In this document: positions 47,601-58,420 of the stretch, piece after piece
Position numbering within the stretch: the first letter of the stretch is position 1
How the letters are laid out: every line of letters starts with the position of its first letter
Assembly (NCBI GenBank): GCA_964247055.1
Contig: OZ176056.1
Span: forward strand, 1,674,001-1,738,000
Direction: 5' to 3'
DNA: 64,000 nt
From: Paragordius varius
Taxonomy: Eukaryota; Nematomorpha
Position numbers and translations under genes: made by a program
The notes under the pieces: generated by a model
What the model saw: the letters and a program-made list of their open reading frames with translations, nothing else
Database searches by the model: none
What the model was told of the DNA's origin: nothing

Positions 47601-50600
47601 TTAAAGAATTGAATTTATTAGTGTATTAAATAATAAAAACAATTTTTTCTACATATTTATAACCTTTAAATTTCTTTTGTAAAAATAGTTTTTGTTGAAA
47701 ATATGTATAAAGAGTTTTTTTAAGTAAAAAATTTGTTCACTCTTTTAAAATATTAAAATAAAAAAATTTAGGGCAAAATTGAAGAATTGAATTTAGCAAT
47801 GTTTCAAAAATAATAAAAAACAATTTTTTCTGCATATTAGTTAGTTTTATAAAAACATTATATCTCAATATTTTAGAGATCAAACTCAACATTTATATCG
47901 AGAATTAGAAAAACAAGCCCTAGATCAACTTTACAGTAAACTAAATCCGAGCGGGAAAATAGTGCTTAAAATATTCCCATACGCTGATATTTATAAATAC
48001 CTTGGCGGTATTAATTGGACCCTGATGGGTTCTGATTATAAAATTTGGGTAAAATTTATTATAATTCTTAAAGACAGAACAATTAAAAATAAATTATACG
48101 GACAAAACGCAAAATATAAGGATAAATATGTTTTACTAAAAGACAACTGCAAACCTTTATTTTGCTATATAAGCTATTTAGTTACAATTGTTAATTATGG
48201 AATTGATTGTGTTAGTAATATATATTTCTATTTCACATTTTGCCATTTAAAACAATGAGTTATAACAAAAAATCAAGATTTAAATAGCATGGTTGGTTGT
48301 CTCTAAATAAATCATATTTGTCTTTATATATTTACGTTTTGTCCGTATAATTTCAATTTTTAGCGTATACTTTTGGGGTCATTTTCTCATTAAATTTTAT
48401 TTTTAGCATTATCTTAAAATTTGATAATAATCATGAAATTGTAAAATTAATCAGATAAGTATAAAATCAATGTAAAATTAACTTTTACCGGATATTATAA
48501 TCTATATAAAAAATTTGAATATTTTAAATTTAATAATTTAATATTTTTTACAAAAATAAACATTAAGTTTTAATTAGTTTTGGATATAACGAATGTTTAA
48601 ATTTTTAAATTTGAACATTTTTTAGATCCAAATTTTTTAGTTATGTTTATTAATTGCATTTATTTTAAGAAACGGTTAAAGTTTTTTTTATTTAACAAAA
48701 AAAGTATCATTTTTTAAGTTTTTATTTTATGTTTAATCTTAAATTTTATTTTTTATGTTTTACATTTGTGTAGTTAAGTCCACAAAGCAATTATGCCTTA
48801 GCAAACCTTATACCAAATGAAATTGCCCAAAATTTTACTACAAAAAATAATAATAAAATTTCAATAAATCATTTGTATTGTGAAGAAATATCTCCTATAT
48901 TAAATCTTAAAAGTATAAAAACTGACGCAGAAATCCAAGGATCTAAATTGGCTCATGTTAGTTTTTTTATGAATTTGAAAATAAAAAATTATTTTAAGTG
49001 ATTTTTTATTATGTATATTTTTTTAAAAAAATTTTAAATGAAAATTTTTAAATGGCATTAATTATAATTAGTTTATACGGGTTTTTTACAAATTTGAACA
49101 TTTTAATGTTACACATTTTTTTTAAGGTGATAGTATTGCTTTTCTTAATAAAGTTTTTATAAAACAAGTATTTTCATTAAAATTTTTAGACCATAATTTT
49201 TATTTTTTAATATATATATATAAATATAATAGATACAGTTTATAGTTGTTTTTATAAGAAACCATTACCAAAAAAATTATTTTGAATTTTTTTATTAATT
49301 TCTTTATACCCAATTTTTATTTTATATATATAGTTTATAGACGCTATAACACTATGTGAATTTTTTGCATGGATAAATGAACAATTGAATTCCAAAAATT
49401 CTCAAACCCAAAATGGTAAAATAACTGAAATAAGCGCCGCACAAAAATTATTAGAAATCCGAATGTCATATTGTAACAATAATAACCATTTTCATGTGAA
49501 TAATCAAAGTTTACCCGCAAAATCAGCTGATTTTCAGTTAAAACCGGTTAATGCTTTCCGTGGCCTTAGTTTTGAAACTATAAGCAGTGTTGGTCCAAAT
49601 TCAGCCATAATTCATTACAAGTAATATTTTTTTCTTGAAAAAATTGGTTTTTAAAATTATTTTTTAACATTATTATATAAATTACATTAATATATAAGGG
49701 AATTATTAAAATCGTGAAAAAGTTTCATATTTTTATTTATAAATGCCAATTTAATGATTGTTTTTTTGTTTATCAAAACTTTTTTGATTAACAATTTAAA
49801 ACTCTTTATTACACATTAACAAAGTTAATAATTGTAATTATATTGTAAAAAATCTAAATAATTTTTCTCTTTATAAATAAGTAATAGACATTTCCTTTTA
49901 ATTTTGATACTATATTTATATTTAAAAAATATGTTTCATATACTATTTAGGCCTATGCCCGAAACTGATCGAGAATTAACATTGAACGAAGTGTTTTTAT
50001 GCGATTCTGGAAGCCAATATTTGTAATATATTCTGATTTTTTAATAATTAATGTATAAAATAGAATTTTTTAAAATTATTGGTAAAATAATGTATAACTT
50101 TTACTAAATAATGGTATAAACGAACATTGAAATTAAGTGAAAATTGTAAATATTTATCATTTTAATTTTCACTTCCATATTAACATTATTTTACGGAATT
50201 TAACATTTGCTTATAAATAAACAAGCTTATTCCGTACGCACAATACAGAAAATTTCAATAATCTACTTGTTTTTAATGTAAAAAATAGATTTTAAAACTT
50301 ATAATTTTTTCGTAGATTTGGAACTACTGATGTGACACGAACACTTTATTTTGGACCCAAAAACAGCTTGAATAAAGAAATTCGTCAAAATTATACGCTG
50401 GTACTTAAAGGTCACCTAGCTTGTATGCGCGCCATATTCCCTCGCGGAATTAAAGGTTTTTTAGTTTTTGTTAAAAAAAAGTTTTTTTTAGTTGGACAAA
50501 TTTAAATGTGAGAAAAAGTTTATTGAAACTTTTTTTTACCATTGAACATTAATTTATAATCCAATTTTTTTCTAACAAATTTTTTTAGAATTAGTATATA

Positions 50601-53260
50601 ATTAATGGTTTGTTTTTTCAGTTTATTTTTATCATGTTTTCTTTTGACCAAACAATTATAATATGATATATATATATATATATATATATATTATTCTAAG
50701 GGTCAAGTTTGAATATTTAAAATGTATTTTTTAAATTAATTAATAATATTATGGGTGTCAAATTTTTTCATTAAATTTATAGAGTATATTGAAACAGCAA
50801 TATGCCAAAAACATATTTATCTCAATTTTAGATTTGAGATAACCTAAAACAGAAATTTTTGTAATGATATCTTTGAATCGTTTAAGGGTAAATTTATAGC
50901 CTTTAAAAATAATTTTAAAAGCATAAATATATTGAAAATACTTTGATTACTTATTCCCATATGATAAATTTACCATTTTACCTTTAAATATTTTTTATAG
51001 GTTATCGATTAGATTGTTTAGCACGTATGTTTTTATGGGAATACGGGTTGGATTTTTTGCATGGAACAGGCCATGGTGTAGGAGCCTATTTGAATGTCCA
51101 TGAAGGTTTTTATATATACTAATTTTTATTCTAAAAACAAATCGTGAAAATTTGTAATGATTCAATATTCACTATTATGTTTAATTTTTCCTTTTTAAGC
51201 GTTTAAAAAATCGAATAAATCAAAAAAATCAATTAATTACTGTGAGTTACACTTTAATTTCCAATTCTTTCCCAAGTTACTTGTTAAGTATTAATGTAGT
51301 TTAAATTTGGCATGAAAATTTGCAGATTTCAAAATTATCAAAGTATAATATATATATAATAAATTAAACGGAATAACTCAATTTTTATACTTTTATTTTT
51401 CAAGCCAAAAAATAAATATACCATTTACAGTTCATCACCCTTAAACAATTCAACTTCACCCTTGAAACAATTCAAATTAACCCTAAAATAAATTATATGT
51501 TTTTAAGATTAATACTACCTTTAAAATCAATATATTACTGAAAAATAATAAACTATGCTATAAGATTATATATCTTATTATAAATGAGTTATATTAGAAA
51601 CATAATTTATTTTTAGATTTGAATTGTTCAAGGGTGATTTTGAATAGGTCGAGGGTAAGTTCGAATCGTTTAAGTGTAAATTTGAATTGTAAATGGTATA
51701 TTACAATAATTTTTTCCGTCAAAATTTTTTTATGCCTTATAATATGTACAAATTTATTTTAATACCCTTAAAAATGTAAAATGTGGTGAGCGCTTATAAC
51801 ATCTGGAATTTACATTTTATCCAAAAAGAATAAGTTATGCCGATATAGTTGCTTTTTTAACAAAAAAATATGTTTGATTTTGCCAAAACGAGTCCTATTT
51901 GGCTTATGATTAGTTTTAAACTATATTAATATTTTGATTATGACTTGAGTGGATAATTCAAAAACAGTACATGAGCTACTCTAAAATATTTTATTAGAAA
52001 TCACAGTTTTAAATGGAGAAAAACCTTTTATAAATTACATATTTTTTAATTACTAACTAAAACTAACCTTATAGACACAATAAATATTAATCATAAATAA
52101 TTATTTTTCAAATTAAATCATACATTATCAAATTTTTTTCATTAAAAAACCTATATAATTACCAATTTTTTAAAAAAATGAATTTGATCGTTAGTTATTA
52201 ATTTATATCTCCTTTCAATTCCGCCTTCTTAGAACCCAAAAAACGATAGGTTATTTATTAAAAACTATAATAATCGGTATAATTATTTACATAATAAATT
52301 ATAAAAAATCCGTTTTTTTTACTTTTATGTAATTTTTTTACCTTAGGACCCGAATATATTGGGACACGTGCTTCAGCTTACGATACAGACTCTATTGGAC
52401 TTCAACCGAATTCCTTGATGACCATCGAACCAGGATATTATATTTCTCAAACTGCGGCATCTTCTGAGACGAAATCTACTAACAACGAACAAAATTACTC
52501 AAAAAGTTATGGGATACGAATTGAAAATACTTGTATGGTCAAACCCATTAAAACTCTGGTATATATATATTTGATTTTTACGACAAATTGGTATTTTTGG
52601 TTTTTTTATCTTTGAGGGAAATAAAAAATGATTTAAAAATTTTTATGTTACTTTATAGCATTAAGGCATTAATATGTGGTTAGTTTTGATTAATTTTATT
52701 CTTTTTTTAAGTCAACAGATATAAATTTTTACTTCAGGAGTGAAAATAATCGCTTTACTCTTTCTTATAAAATTTTAATTGAACAATGAGGTGTCGATCA
52801 GAAAATTATTGAAATCATTCAATAATTTTATTTATTTTTGAACAAAAATTTGAAGCTAATTTCTAATTCCTATATTGCAGATTAAGTTAATAAATGCAAT
52901 TATTAAGATATTATGTATGCGTGGTTTTTTCTTTAAAAAATTCTAGAACAATTTTAATGGTACACCTTACTTGACATTCGAATCTCTGACTTTGGTCCCA
53001 TATGATCCCAAATTAATTGATGCTACAATGTTGACAAACCAGGAGGTAAAAAATATTTTTTGCGCAAAATTTTGCTTTGAATTACTTTTATTTTTGTTTT
53101 ATAGATAGTTTAAAATTTATTATATAATATTTTTTTATAGATTTTACAAATAAATGAATATCACACGAAGATTTTTGAAACTTTGGCGCCAGAACTGGAA
53201 AGATTGAATAAAACAGCAACATTAAATTGGTTAAAGGAACAAACCCAACCTATTTCTTGA
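44685..53260 (+). CDS. XPNPEP1: Cytosolic Xaa-Pro aminopeptidase 1 (aminopeptidase P), complete
   Basis: It removes an N-terminal residue when proline is second, using a dinuclear metal centre. Sixteen exons: 44685-44831, 44858-44921, 45173-45280, 45560-45600, 45768-45819, 46439-46585, 46921-47320, 47877-48048, 48774-48956, 49334-49620, 49951-50022, 50316-50455, 51001-51105, 52347-52558, 52947-53045, 53141-53260. Total 2349 nt, 782 residues (human 623), phases consistent. All five expected metal ligands are present: D552 (LCDSGSQY), D563 (GTTDVTRT), H629 (HGTGHGVG), E667 (IEPGYY), E699 (IRIEN). The N-terminal creatinase-like domains match too ([35 protein letters not shown]). Extra length is in polar insertions in exon 7 and between E667 and E699. 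The C-terminus ETQPIS equivalent (EQTQPIS) is conserved. Met13 (44721) aligns better with human Met1 and may be the true start. Intron 1 is 26 nt. Confidence 0.95.
48074..48365. repeat. T1 MITE, copy 6 (XPNPEP1 intron 8)
   Basis: The left end has AAATTATACGGACAAAACGC and the right TTTACGTTTTGTCCGTATAA..TTTTTAGCGTA. About 290 bp. It starts only about 25 bp after the exon 8 donor. Confidence 0.75.
50666..50692. repeat. (AT)n microsatellite
   Basis: A 27-bp alternating A/T tract in an XPNPEP1 intron. Similar tracts occur at 7607-7628, 14118-14142, 33385-33407 and 33821-33842. Confidence 0.9.
51417..51702. repeat. T3 element, copy 8 (XPNPEP1 intron 13)
   Basis: ATATACCATTTACAGTTCAT, left units CCTTGAAACAATTCAAATTA, a core in the same orientation as copies 3 and 7, right units TTGAATTGTTCAAGGGTGA and the end TTGTAAATGGTATA. 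Confidence 0.8.
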
Positions 53261-53601
53261 ATTATTTATCTGTTTGTTAAATCTGGATGGGTTAAATAAA
53301 TTATTATTTCAATTTTTATCTATTACTCATAGTTTTACCACAGAAAGAATAAATCCGGCCAACCTAGCCCAACTGCAGTATTATTTTGATGTTAAACGTA
53401 GAAAATTTTACATATAAATAATATTTATATGACTTTTGTTAAAATTATGATTTATTTGAAGGGCTATAAAGTTGAATCAAATTGTTTAATTTTATCACAG
53501 TTGCTTGATTCCATTAGTTGACTGATTGACAATATAAACGTGATAAAATTAAAAAAAATTCTACTAATTAGATTTCAAAAAAATATTTTGTTCATGATTA
53601 A
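53261..53601. other. Convergent 3' region of XPNPEP1 and GRPEL1
   Basis: Only 341 bp separate the two stop codons. A candidate XPNPEP1 poly(A) signal AATAAA is at 53295-53300 and an inverted one for GRPEL1 at 53451-53456. An inverted repeat (AATTTTATCAC and GTGATAAAATT) brackets about 53490-53550. Confidence 0.6.
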
Positions 53602-54488
53602 TTATTTGTCCTTTTCATAAACACCGACTAAGGCTGGCCGTAAAGTCCTTTCTCTGAGTTGATATCCAATTTTGGTTACAACGGCAACCGCTCCGGGTTT
53701 ATGATCGTCTGATGATTTTGTATTTCCAGCAGACGACTCCGTTCCAGCTGTTTTAGAACCGGAATCTGAACTAATATTGGTTGGTGGTGAATGTAAGGGT
53801 ACTTCAAACAATGCTTCATGCTTATGAGGATCAAATTTTTCGTTTGGTTTTGGCGATATTTGGCACAAGCCATGTTTGGTAAAAACTTTTTGCAATTCAC
53901 GCTCAGTTAAAATTAAGCCCTGATATAAATCACAAAAGTTTTTTAGAATTTGATTTGCATCTAGTGTAGTTGAGTTGTTAGGGCTTTCGGTAGGGGTTTG
54001 AGCAATGGTTTTAAGGTTATCTGGTACACTTTGAATGGCTCGATGCATAGTATCCCCTACTTCAATGAGATCTTTGCAAAATGATTGAATGCTAAAAACT
54101 TTAGTTTTTTCAATTTCGTTTTCCATTCTTTGCCTTAAATTAATCATATCAGCTAAACTACGCTTGTATTTATCCTATAAAATTATATGCAGACATTACG
54201 TTTAGTTCCTCAAAATTTGCCTTTTGCTGTTCATTTAAAGTTTTTAATTGGTTATAATCATCTTCATTTATTTCTTTCTGGCTCCCGTTGGAAGTTTTGT
54301 TGTCCCCTGTCAATATCCTACTAAACACGCCTTTTTCACTTTTTTCTGTTTCCTTTACATTGGAGTCTGAATAATAACGTTTGAAATATTTTGGTTGCAA
54401 AAGTTTACTAAATTATTATTAAAATATACTTTCCGAGCTGAATGTTTGGAAAAACCTTTTGAAGGGTGTGTGCCGAAGTCCTAATCAT
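53602..54488 (-). CDS. GRPEL1: Mitochondrial GrpE-like nucleotide exchange factor (GRPEL1/Roe1), complete
   Basis: GrpE releases ADP from mitochondrial Hsp70 and so drives matrix protein import and folding. Three minus-strand exons: 54488-54430, 54407-54200, 54174-53602, 840 nt, 279 residues (human 217). The N-terminus MIRTSAHTLQKVF..KRYYSD is basic and hydroxylated, as expected of a mitochondrial targeting peptide. A coiled-coil arm follows (~60-115), then the GrpE core: FCKDLIEVGDTMHRAIQSVP, ERELQKVFTKHGL, FDPHKHEALFEVP, AVVTKIGYQLRERTLRPALV. The family C-terminal signature is complete. Polar Ser/Asn/Thr insertions lie in the central region (SPNNSTTLDANQ) and in the beta domain (SSDSGSKTAGTESSAGNTKS). 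Its two introns are 22 nt (54408-54429) and 25 nt (54175-54199); without removing the first, the frame from ATG 54488 ends at once, and removing both restores the family alignment. Confidence 0.92.
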
Positions 54489-55655
54489 ATTGACACCGTA
54501 ACCTTATCAAAAAATGTGAAATTAAAAAAATAGAATGTTCTTATATAAACTCATACCGTATGAAATCAAAATTCAGACTTAGTTTGCAGGTAGATTAAAA
54601 TATTTTGTGAACCTTATTTATTCCTTTTATATCGTTTTTCATGATTCTTAAACATACATCGGGTGTTTAATTTGTAAAATATTATACATACAGATATGGC
54701 TTAAACAAATACTTAATTCAATAATAAATTAAATTATTGTCATAGTTTTGTAATTTCTGCAATTTTTATCAATATATAATCGTGATAAAAAATTTGGGCA
54801 ATATCGTACAACCTTTTGATTGAGTATTGACGGTCACTCTATCGTAAATTCTTTTAAAGTTTGTAATGTGTCAATAAATTAAAATAACCATATATTATAT
54901 TAAAGCGAATACGAATTCGAAAACATGAATTAAAACTAAAAAATTGGCTTGCACTTTAATAAATATATATTTATATTAACACTTACTATTCATTTCGTTC
55001 CACCGATTCAAATTTGTTTCTTTGACGGCTTGTTTAAAATTATTGCACTCATATAACATTAATGCCCCGAACTATGAAAAAATTCTTTTTAAAAACTTGA
55101 TATTTATTATCGGAAAACTTCAAGTTAAAAAATAGACAACATGACATGTGTACATTTACTAAATGTTAAATCGAATCAAACACCTTTTCCTGTTAATTAT
55201 GTTAGAAAGAATTAGCTTTAATTTTAGCGTAGAATCAAATAAAGACTTATCTTGCACAATATGAGATTTTTTTACTAGAACTTGACTTCCTTTAACTACC
55301 AGCACATAAAAATATTTTAATGAAATATATATATTGACAGTAAGGATTATTATTGTGTTTGAGTTTTAGGGCTTTCGAGGGATATCAAAAGTTATTTGTG
55401 TTGCTCCTTATCCCCAAATCGCAATATTACCAAAAATCAATTTTATGAGAGATAGGTATCACAAAATATCTTTAAATACATTTTTTTAATAAATGTAAAA
55501 TAATATTTATAGAAGTAGGTTCCAGAAGTCTACGAGCCAATTTTCTTTTAATAATGCAAAATTTAGTATAAAGTATTGCAAAGCTAGTTTTATGTATTAT
55601 ATTACGCAGCACACTTATACGATATTAATTCTAAAATATCTATTATTTAACACTC
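54489..55655. other. Intergenic DNA upstream of GRPEL1
   Basis: No gene or clear element was recognised. The GRPEL1 promoter should lie in its left part. Confidence 0.5.
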
Positions 55656-56030
55656 TAATCCAAATTGGGGTAACTAGTGATCACAGACCATATTTACATT
55701 AATCAAATTACTGGAATGGACGGTTCTAGTTTTTATCCTATTGATAAAAAAGGCTAAAACACATAAATTTTAAAAAAGTAAGGAATCACGCATTTATATA
55801 AATAGTTAAGAATGGCCAAAACGCGTATAAATAATTTTCAAAAAATAAATAGTTAATTTATTTAATAAATATCTAATTTTCGGTTATATTTGTATAACCT
55901 TTTTCAGGATAGAGAAACATTAAAATCTAATAAAAATAATATAAAATGGTGGTGATATGTGGTAAAGTTATTTATAACTAGTTAACAGTGAACATTACTG
56001 GAAAAATATAGTTATAAATACCTCTAATTA

Positions 56031-56235
56031 CAGTCATGTATGTTTATAAATGATAAACATCCGTTTTTAATTGATTTTATTTTGTTTTTAATTGTTTACA
56101 ATAATTAGGCTATTATTATTTTAAGGCTTAAAAATGCGCATGTTGAAAGTTGACATATCAAACATCAAAACAATTAAGAAACAAAGTAAAATCAATTAAA
56201 AACGTATGTTTGACATTTATATATATACATGACTG
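56031..56235. repeat. TA-flanked MITE with 70-bp inverted arms
   Basis: It starts TA|CAGTCATGTATGTTTATAA and ends ATATACATGACTG|TA. The inner arms ATCCGTTTTTAATTGATTTTA and its inverse extend the match to about 70 bp. CAGT ends and a TA target are Tc1/mariner-like, but the sequence is not T1. Confidence 0.8.
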
Positions 56236-56331
56236 TAATGGATGGATGGATTATACAATTGTATTATAATTAAGATTGTATAATCAACTGTGTTATGGTT
56301 GCATTTTAAAATATTATTTAATATTGTAATT

Positions 56332-56878
56332 CTAGATGTTTGACAACACCACACCGTCGGCATGGTTAAGTGCATTTTGCTTTTTAATTTCGATAGCTTC
56401 ACGTTCGTTTTAAACGATTTTCTAGGTTAACCAATACTTCTGTTTTAGCTATGTGGCGACCTTGAGAACAAATGTTTTCAGCAAGACCGGAATTTAATTT
56501 ATTACACCATATGTATTGTGTATGTTCTTTTATTATTTTTGATGAATGGTGCCACCTGTTTCTCCGCATAAACACCATCACAGGAGCATCTAACTATATA
56601 AACACCTGGTCTTTTTTCGCGATTATATCTTTATAGATAAGTTTAGACATTGGTTTATATATTGTACGTATGTTAAATCTGTTTAATAGGTGACTGATTT
56701 TTTTCATTTTTAATGAAGGGTAGAGAGGTAGTTGCAACGAATTGATCATTTGATTGATGTTTAGCTGTGGTTTGATTGTGGATTCTATTGAAAAGCTGGG
56801 GGTGTTAGCCATTTTGTTGGAAGGATGGTCTAAGATGGTTAATTTCGGGTCGCAGTGAGCTGGAGTCGCATACTTACC
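56332..56878 (-). mobile_element. Penelope-like retroelement, 3' fragment with GIY-YIG endonuclease
   Basis: Minus-strand frames give HLLNRFNIRTIYKPMSKL, then PGVYIV.RCSCDGVY, then AENICSQGRHIAKTEVLV and EAIEIKKQNALNHADGVVLS. This order is the end of the reverse transcriptase linked to a GIY-YIG endonuclease, the arrangement specific to Penelope-like elements. The copy is broken: the reverse transcriptase is missing and several breaks interrupt what remains. The 5' side stops where family A sequence resumes (about 56879), as expected for a 5'-truncated insertion. Confidence 0.75.
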
Positions 56879-57299
56879 TTTGGGTTTACCTCTGAATAGG
56901 TAATATCAAGTATTTTTAACTGAATTTATTTTTTAAAAATGTTATGCAAGTGCAAACTTTTGCCATGAATTTAATTTTTAAAAATCCTTAATTTTAAACA
57001 AGTCTGGGGTAAACTACTTCGATTCGAAACGAAAGATTGAAATGGTGTATCCAAATGTTAATGAAAAAGCTAACAGCTGATATTATATTTTAAAATGTTT
57101 TTTAAAACATTACTAATTGATTTTACTACACGAAACGTCAGTTATTGCTGAAACAAAAAAAAATATTTGCATACATTAGATTTTTTATGCGATAGAAAGG
57201 CTTTGCTTGCGTTTGGATAGAAAAATACTTTTAAAAAATTAAATGCAGAGAATTTCGTTGGATGTTGATAGCAAAAATTCACACAAATAAAGTGTTTAG

Positions 57300-57540
57300 T
57301 GTCATGTATTTAGAATTATCTAGTTTTAAAAAATCATGATCATCTAATAGCATCCAATTGATCGAAACATTGTTTTTTTAGAAATTTGTCAACCATATTT
57401 ATTCTATCATACTCTGACAAATCCTCGATTAGATTTATTAGTTTGTGCAAGGATTTGAGAAGATTTTTTTGATTATTAAAAACTTTTAGCGAGGTTGCGT
57501 CTTATAAACACCGCTCTTATCTGGTGACAATCTGATTTAA
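57300..57540 (-). other. Coding-like fragment of unknown origin
   Basis: A minus-strand segment reads LKVFNNQKNLLKSLHKLINL and SEYDRINMVDKFLKKQCFDQ, an amphipathic composition unlike the surrounding AT-rich DNA. It has no start and no family I recognise. It could be a decayed retroelement piece or an unrelated pseudogene fragment. Confidence 0.3.
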
Positions 57541-57655
57541 TAAAATATATTCATATTCCAAACATGTATCCCCAAATAAAATATTTTAAGATTTTTTACT
57601 GGCATAGATACTTTTCGCCATCATCAAATAATTATTGCATTTCTTTATTCATATA

Positions 57656-57940
57656 CAGTAAATTGAAATTATACGGACAAAACTTGAAACTATAAAGACA
57701 AATATTTTTTTTAAATAGAGAACTATACTTTTTTACTGATATTTTTAAGTATAACTCATTGTTTTTTATTACTAAGTATAATATGGGAACGTTAATTGGT
57801 AACACAATTGATTGTGTATTTTACAAGTGTAATAAATCTTTTTTATAGGATAAATTAAATTTTAAAAAAGTATGGTTGCCTTTTGAAAAAAAATTGTCTT
57901 TATATTTTTACATTTTGTCCGTATAATTCTATTATTACTG
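57656..57940. repeat. T1 MITE, copy 7
   Basis: 285 bp, flanked by TA on both sides: TA|CAGTAAATTGAAATTATAC and TATAATTCTATTATTACTG|TA. The copy looks complete and well preserved. Confidence 0.85.
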
Positions 57941-58016
57941 TAATTATATACGGACTATTTTCGCTAGCCCCAGATGAGGGCCTGATCATAACCTTCATTA
58001 TTTTTTCGTCCGCATA

Positions 58017-58255
58017 CAGGGAAATAATATTATACGGACTAAACGTAAAAACATAATAACAAGTGTTTTTTTCCAAAAACAAGCATACTTTTAAACCGTA
58101 TTTTTTCCTAAAAAATTATATATTAGAGTGGTAAAATATATAATTGATTGTTTTACTAATTTACATCTTTATTCCATTACTTGCAGTTTAAAACAATAAG
58201 TATTAATTAAAATATTAAGTTTAATGAATTTATGGCTATCTTTAAAAAAATATAT
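58017..58255. repeat. T1 MITE, copy 8, right end missing
   Basis: TA|CAGGGAAATAATATTATACGG with TACGGACTAAACGTAAAAAC on the left, then the T1 interior. The GTCCGTATAA right terminus is absent. Confidence 0.65.
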
Positions 58256-58325
58256 GTTTTATACTAACAGTTGTTAACGTAAGATATGAAAGTATAAAAA
58301 AAAATTATAAACGATATGTGAAACC

Positions 58326-58400
58326 CTTTGTCAATAGTAATCGCAGACTAGTTTCGTGCTTGTTAGCACTCATCAGTACGACACAACTATTTGACTTGGG
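58326..58400 (-). ncRNA. Type I hammerhead ribozyme
   Basis: On the minus strand the complete hammerhead core is present. Stem I is UCGUA (58381-58377) with UGCGA (58345-58341). CUGAUGA follows (58376-58370). Stem II is GUGCU-AACA-AGCAC (58369-58356). GAAA is 58355-58352. Stem III comes from the self-complementary ACUAGU (58352-58347), followed by C17 (58346), so the predicted cut lies between 58346 and 58345. Beyond a 4x2 internal loop, stem I continues with AUAGU/ACUAU and an outer imperfect helix to CGATATGTGAAA. Hammerheads with very short, palindromic stem III that act as dimers are known from Penelope-like elements and small retrozymes. All conserved core bases are intact, so it is probably cleavage-competent. 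Confidence 0.87.
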
Positions 58401-58420
58401 GTTTTCACATATCGATTTCG

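Larger units (their letters stand above)
55656..57064. repeat. Family A element, copy 3, split by later insertions
   Basis: The left end (TTAACACTCTAATCCAAATTG, GTTCTAGTTTTTATCCTA) is at 55656-55750. The right half resumes at about 56879 (TTACCTCTGAATAGGTAATA, GCAAACTTTTGCCATG) and ends TGTATCCAAATGTTAA at 57064. A Penelope-like fragment and a TA-flanked MITE occupy the middle. The left half is the weaker match. Confidence 0.5.

Noticed and set aside
47962-48258. 98-codon frame in XPNPEP1
   Set aside because: Its first part is exon 8, but the continuation past 48048 reads into a T1 MITE. The splice donor at 48049 and the family alignment show the frame is not used further.
56217-56812. Three short minus-strand frames as separate host genes
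   Set aside because: Together they show the order and motifs of a Penelope-like retroelement and are treated as its broken remains.
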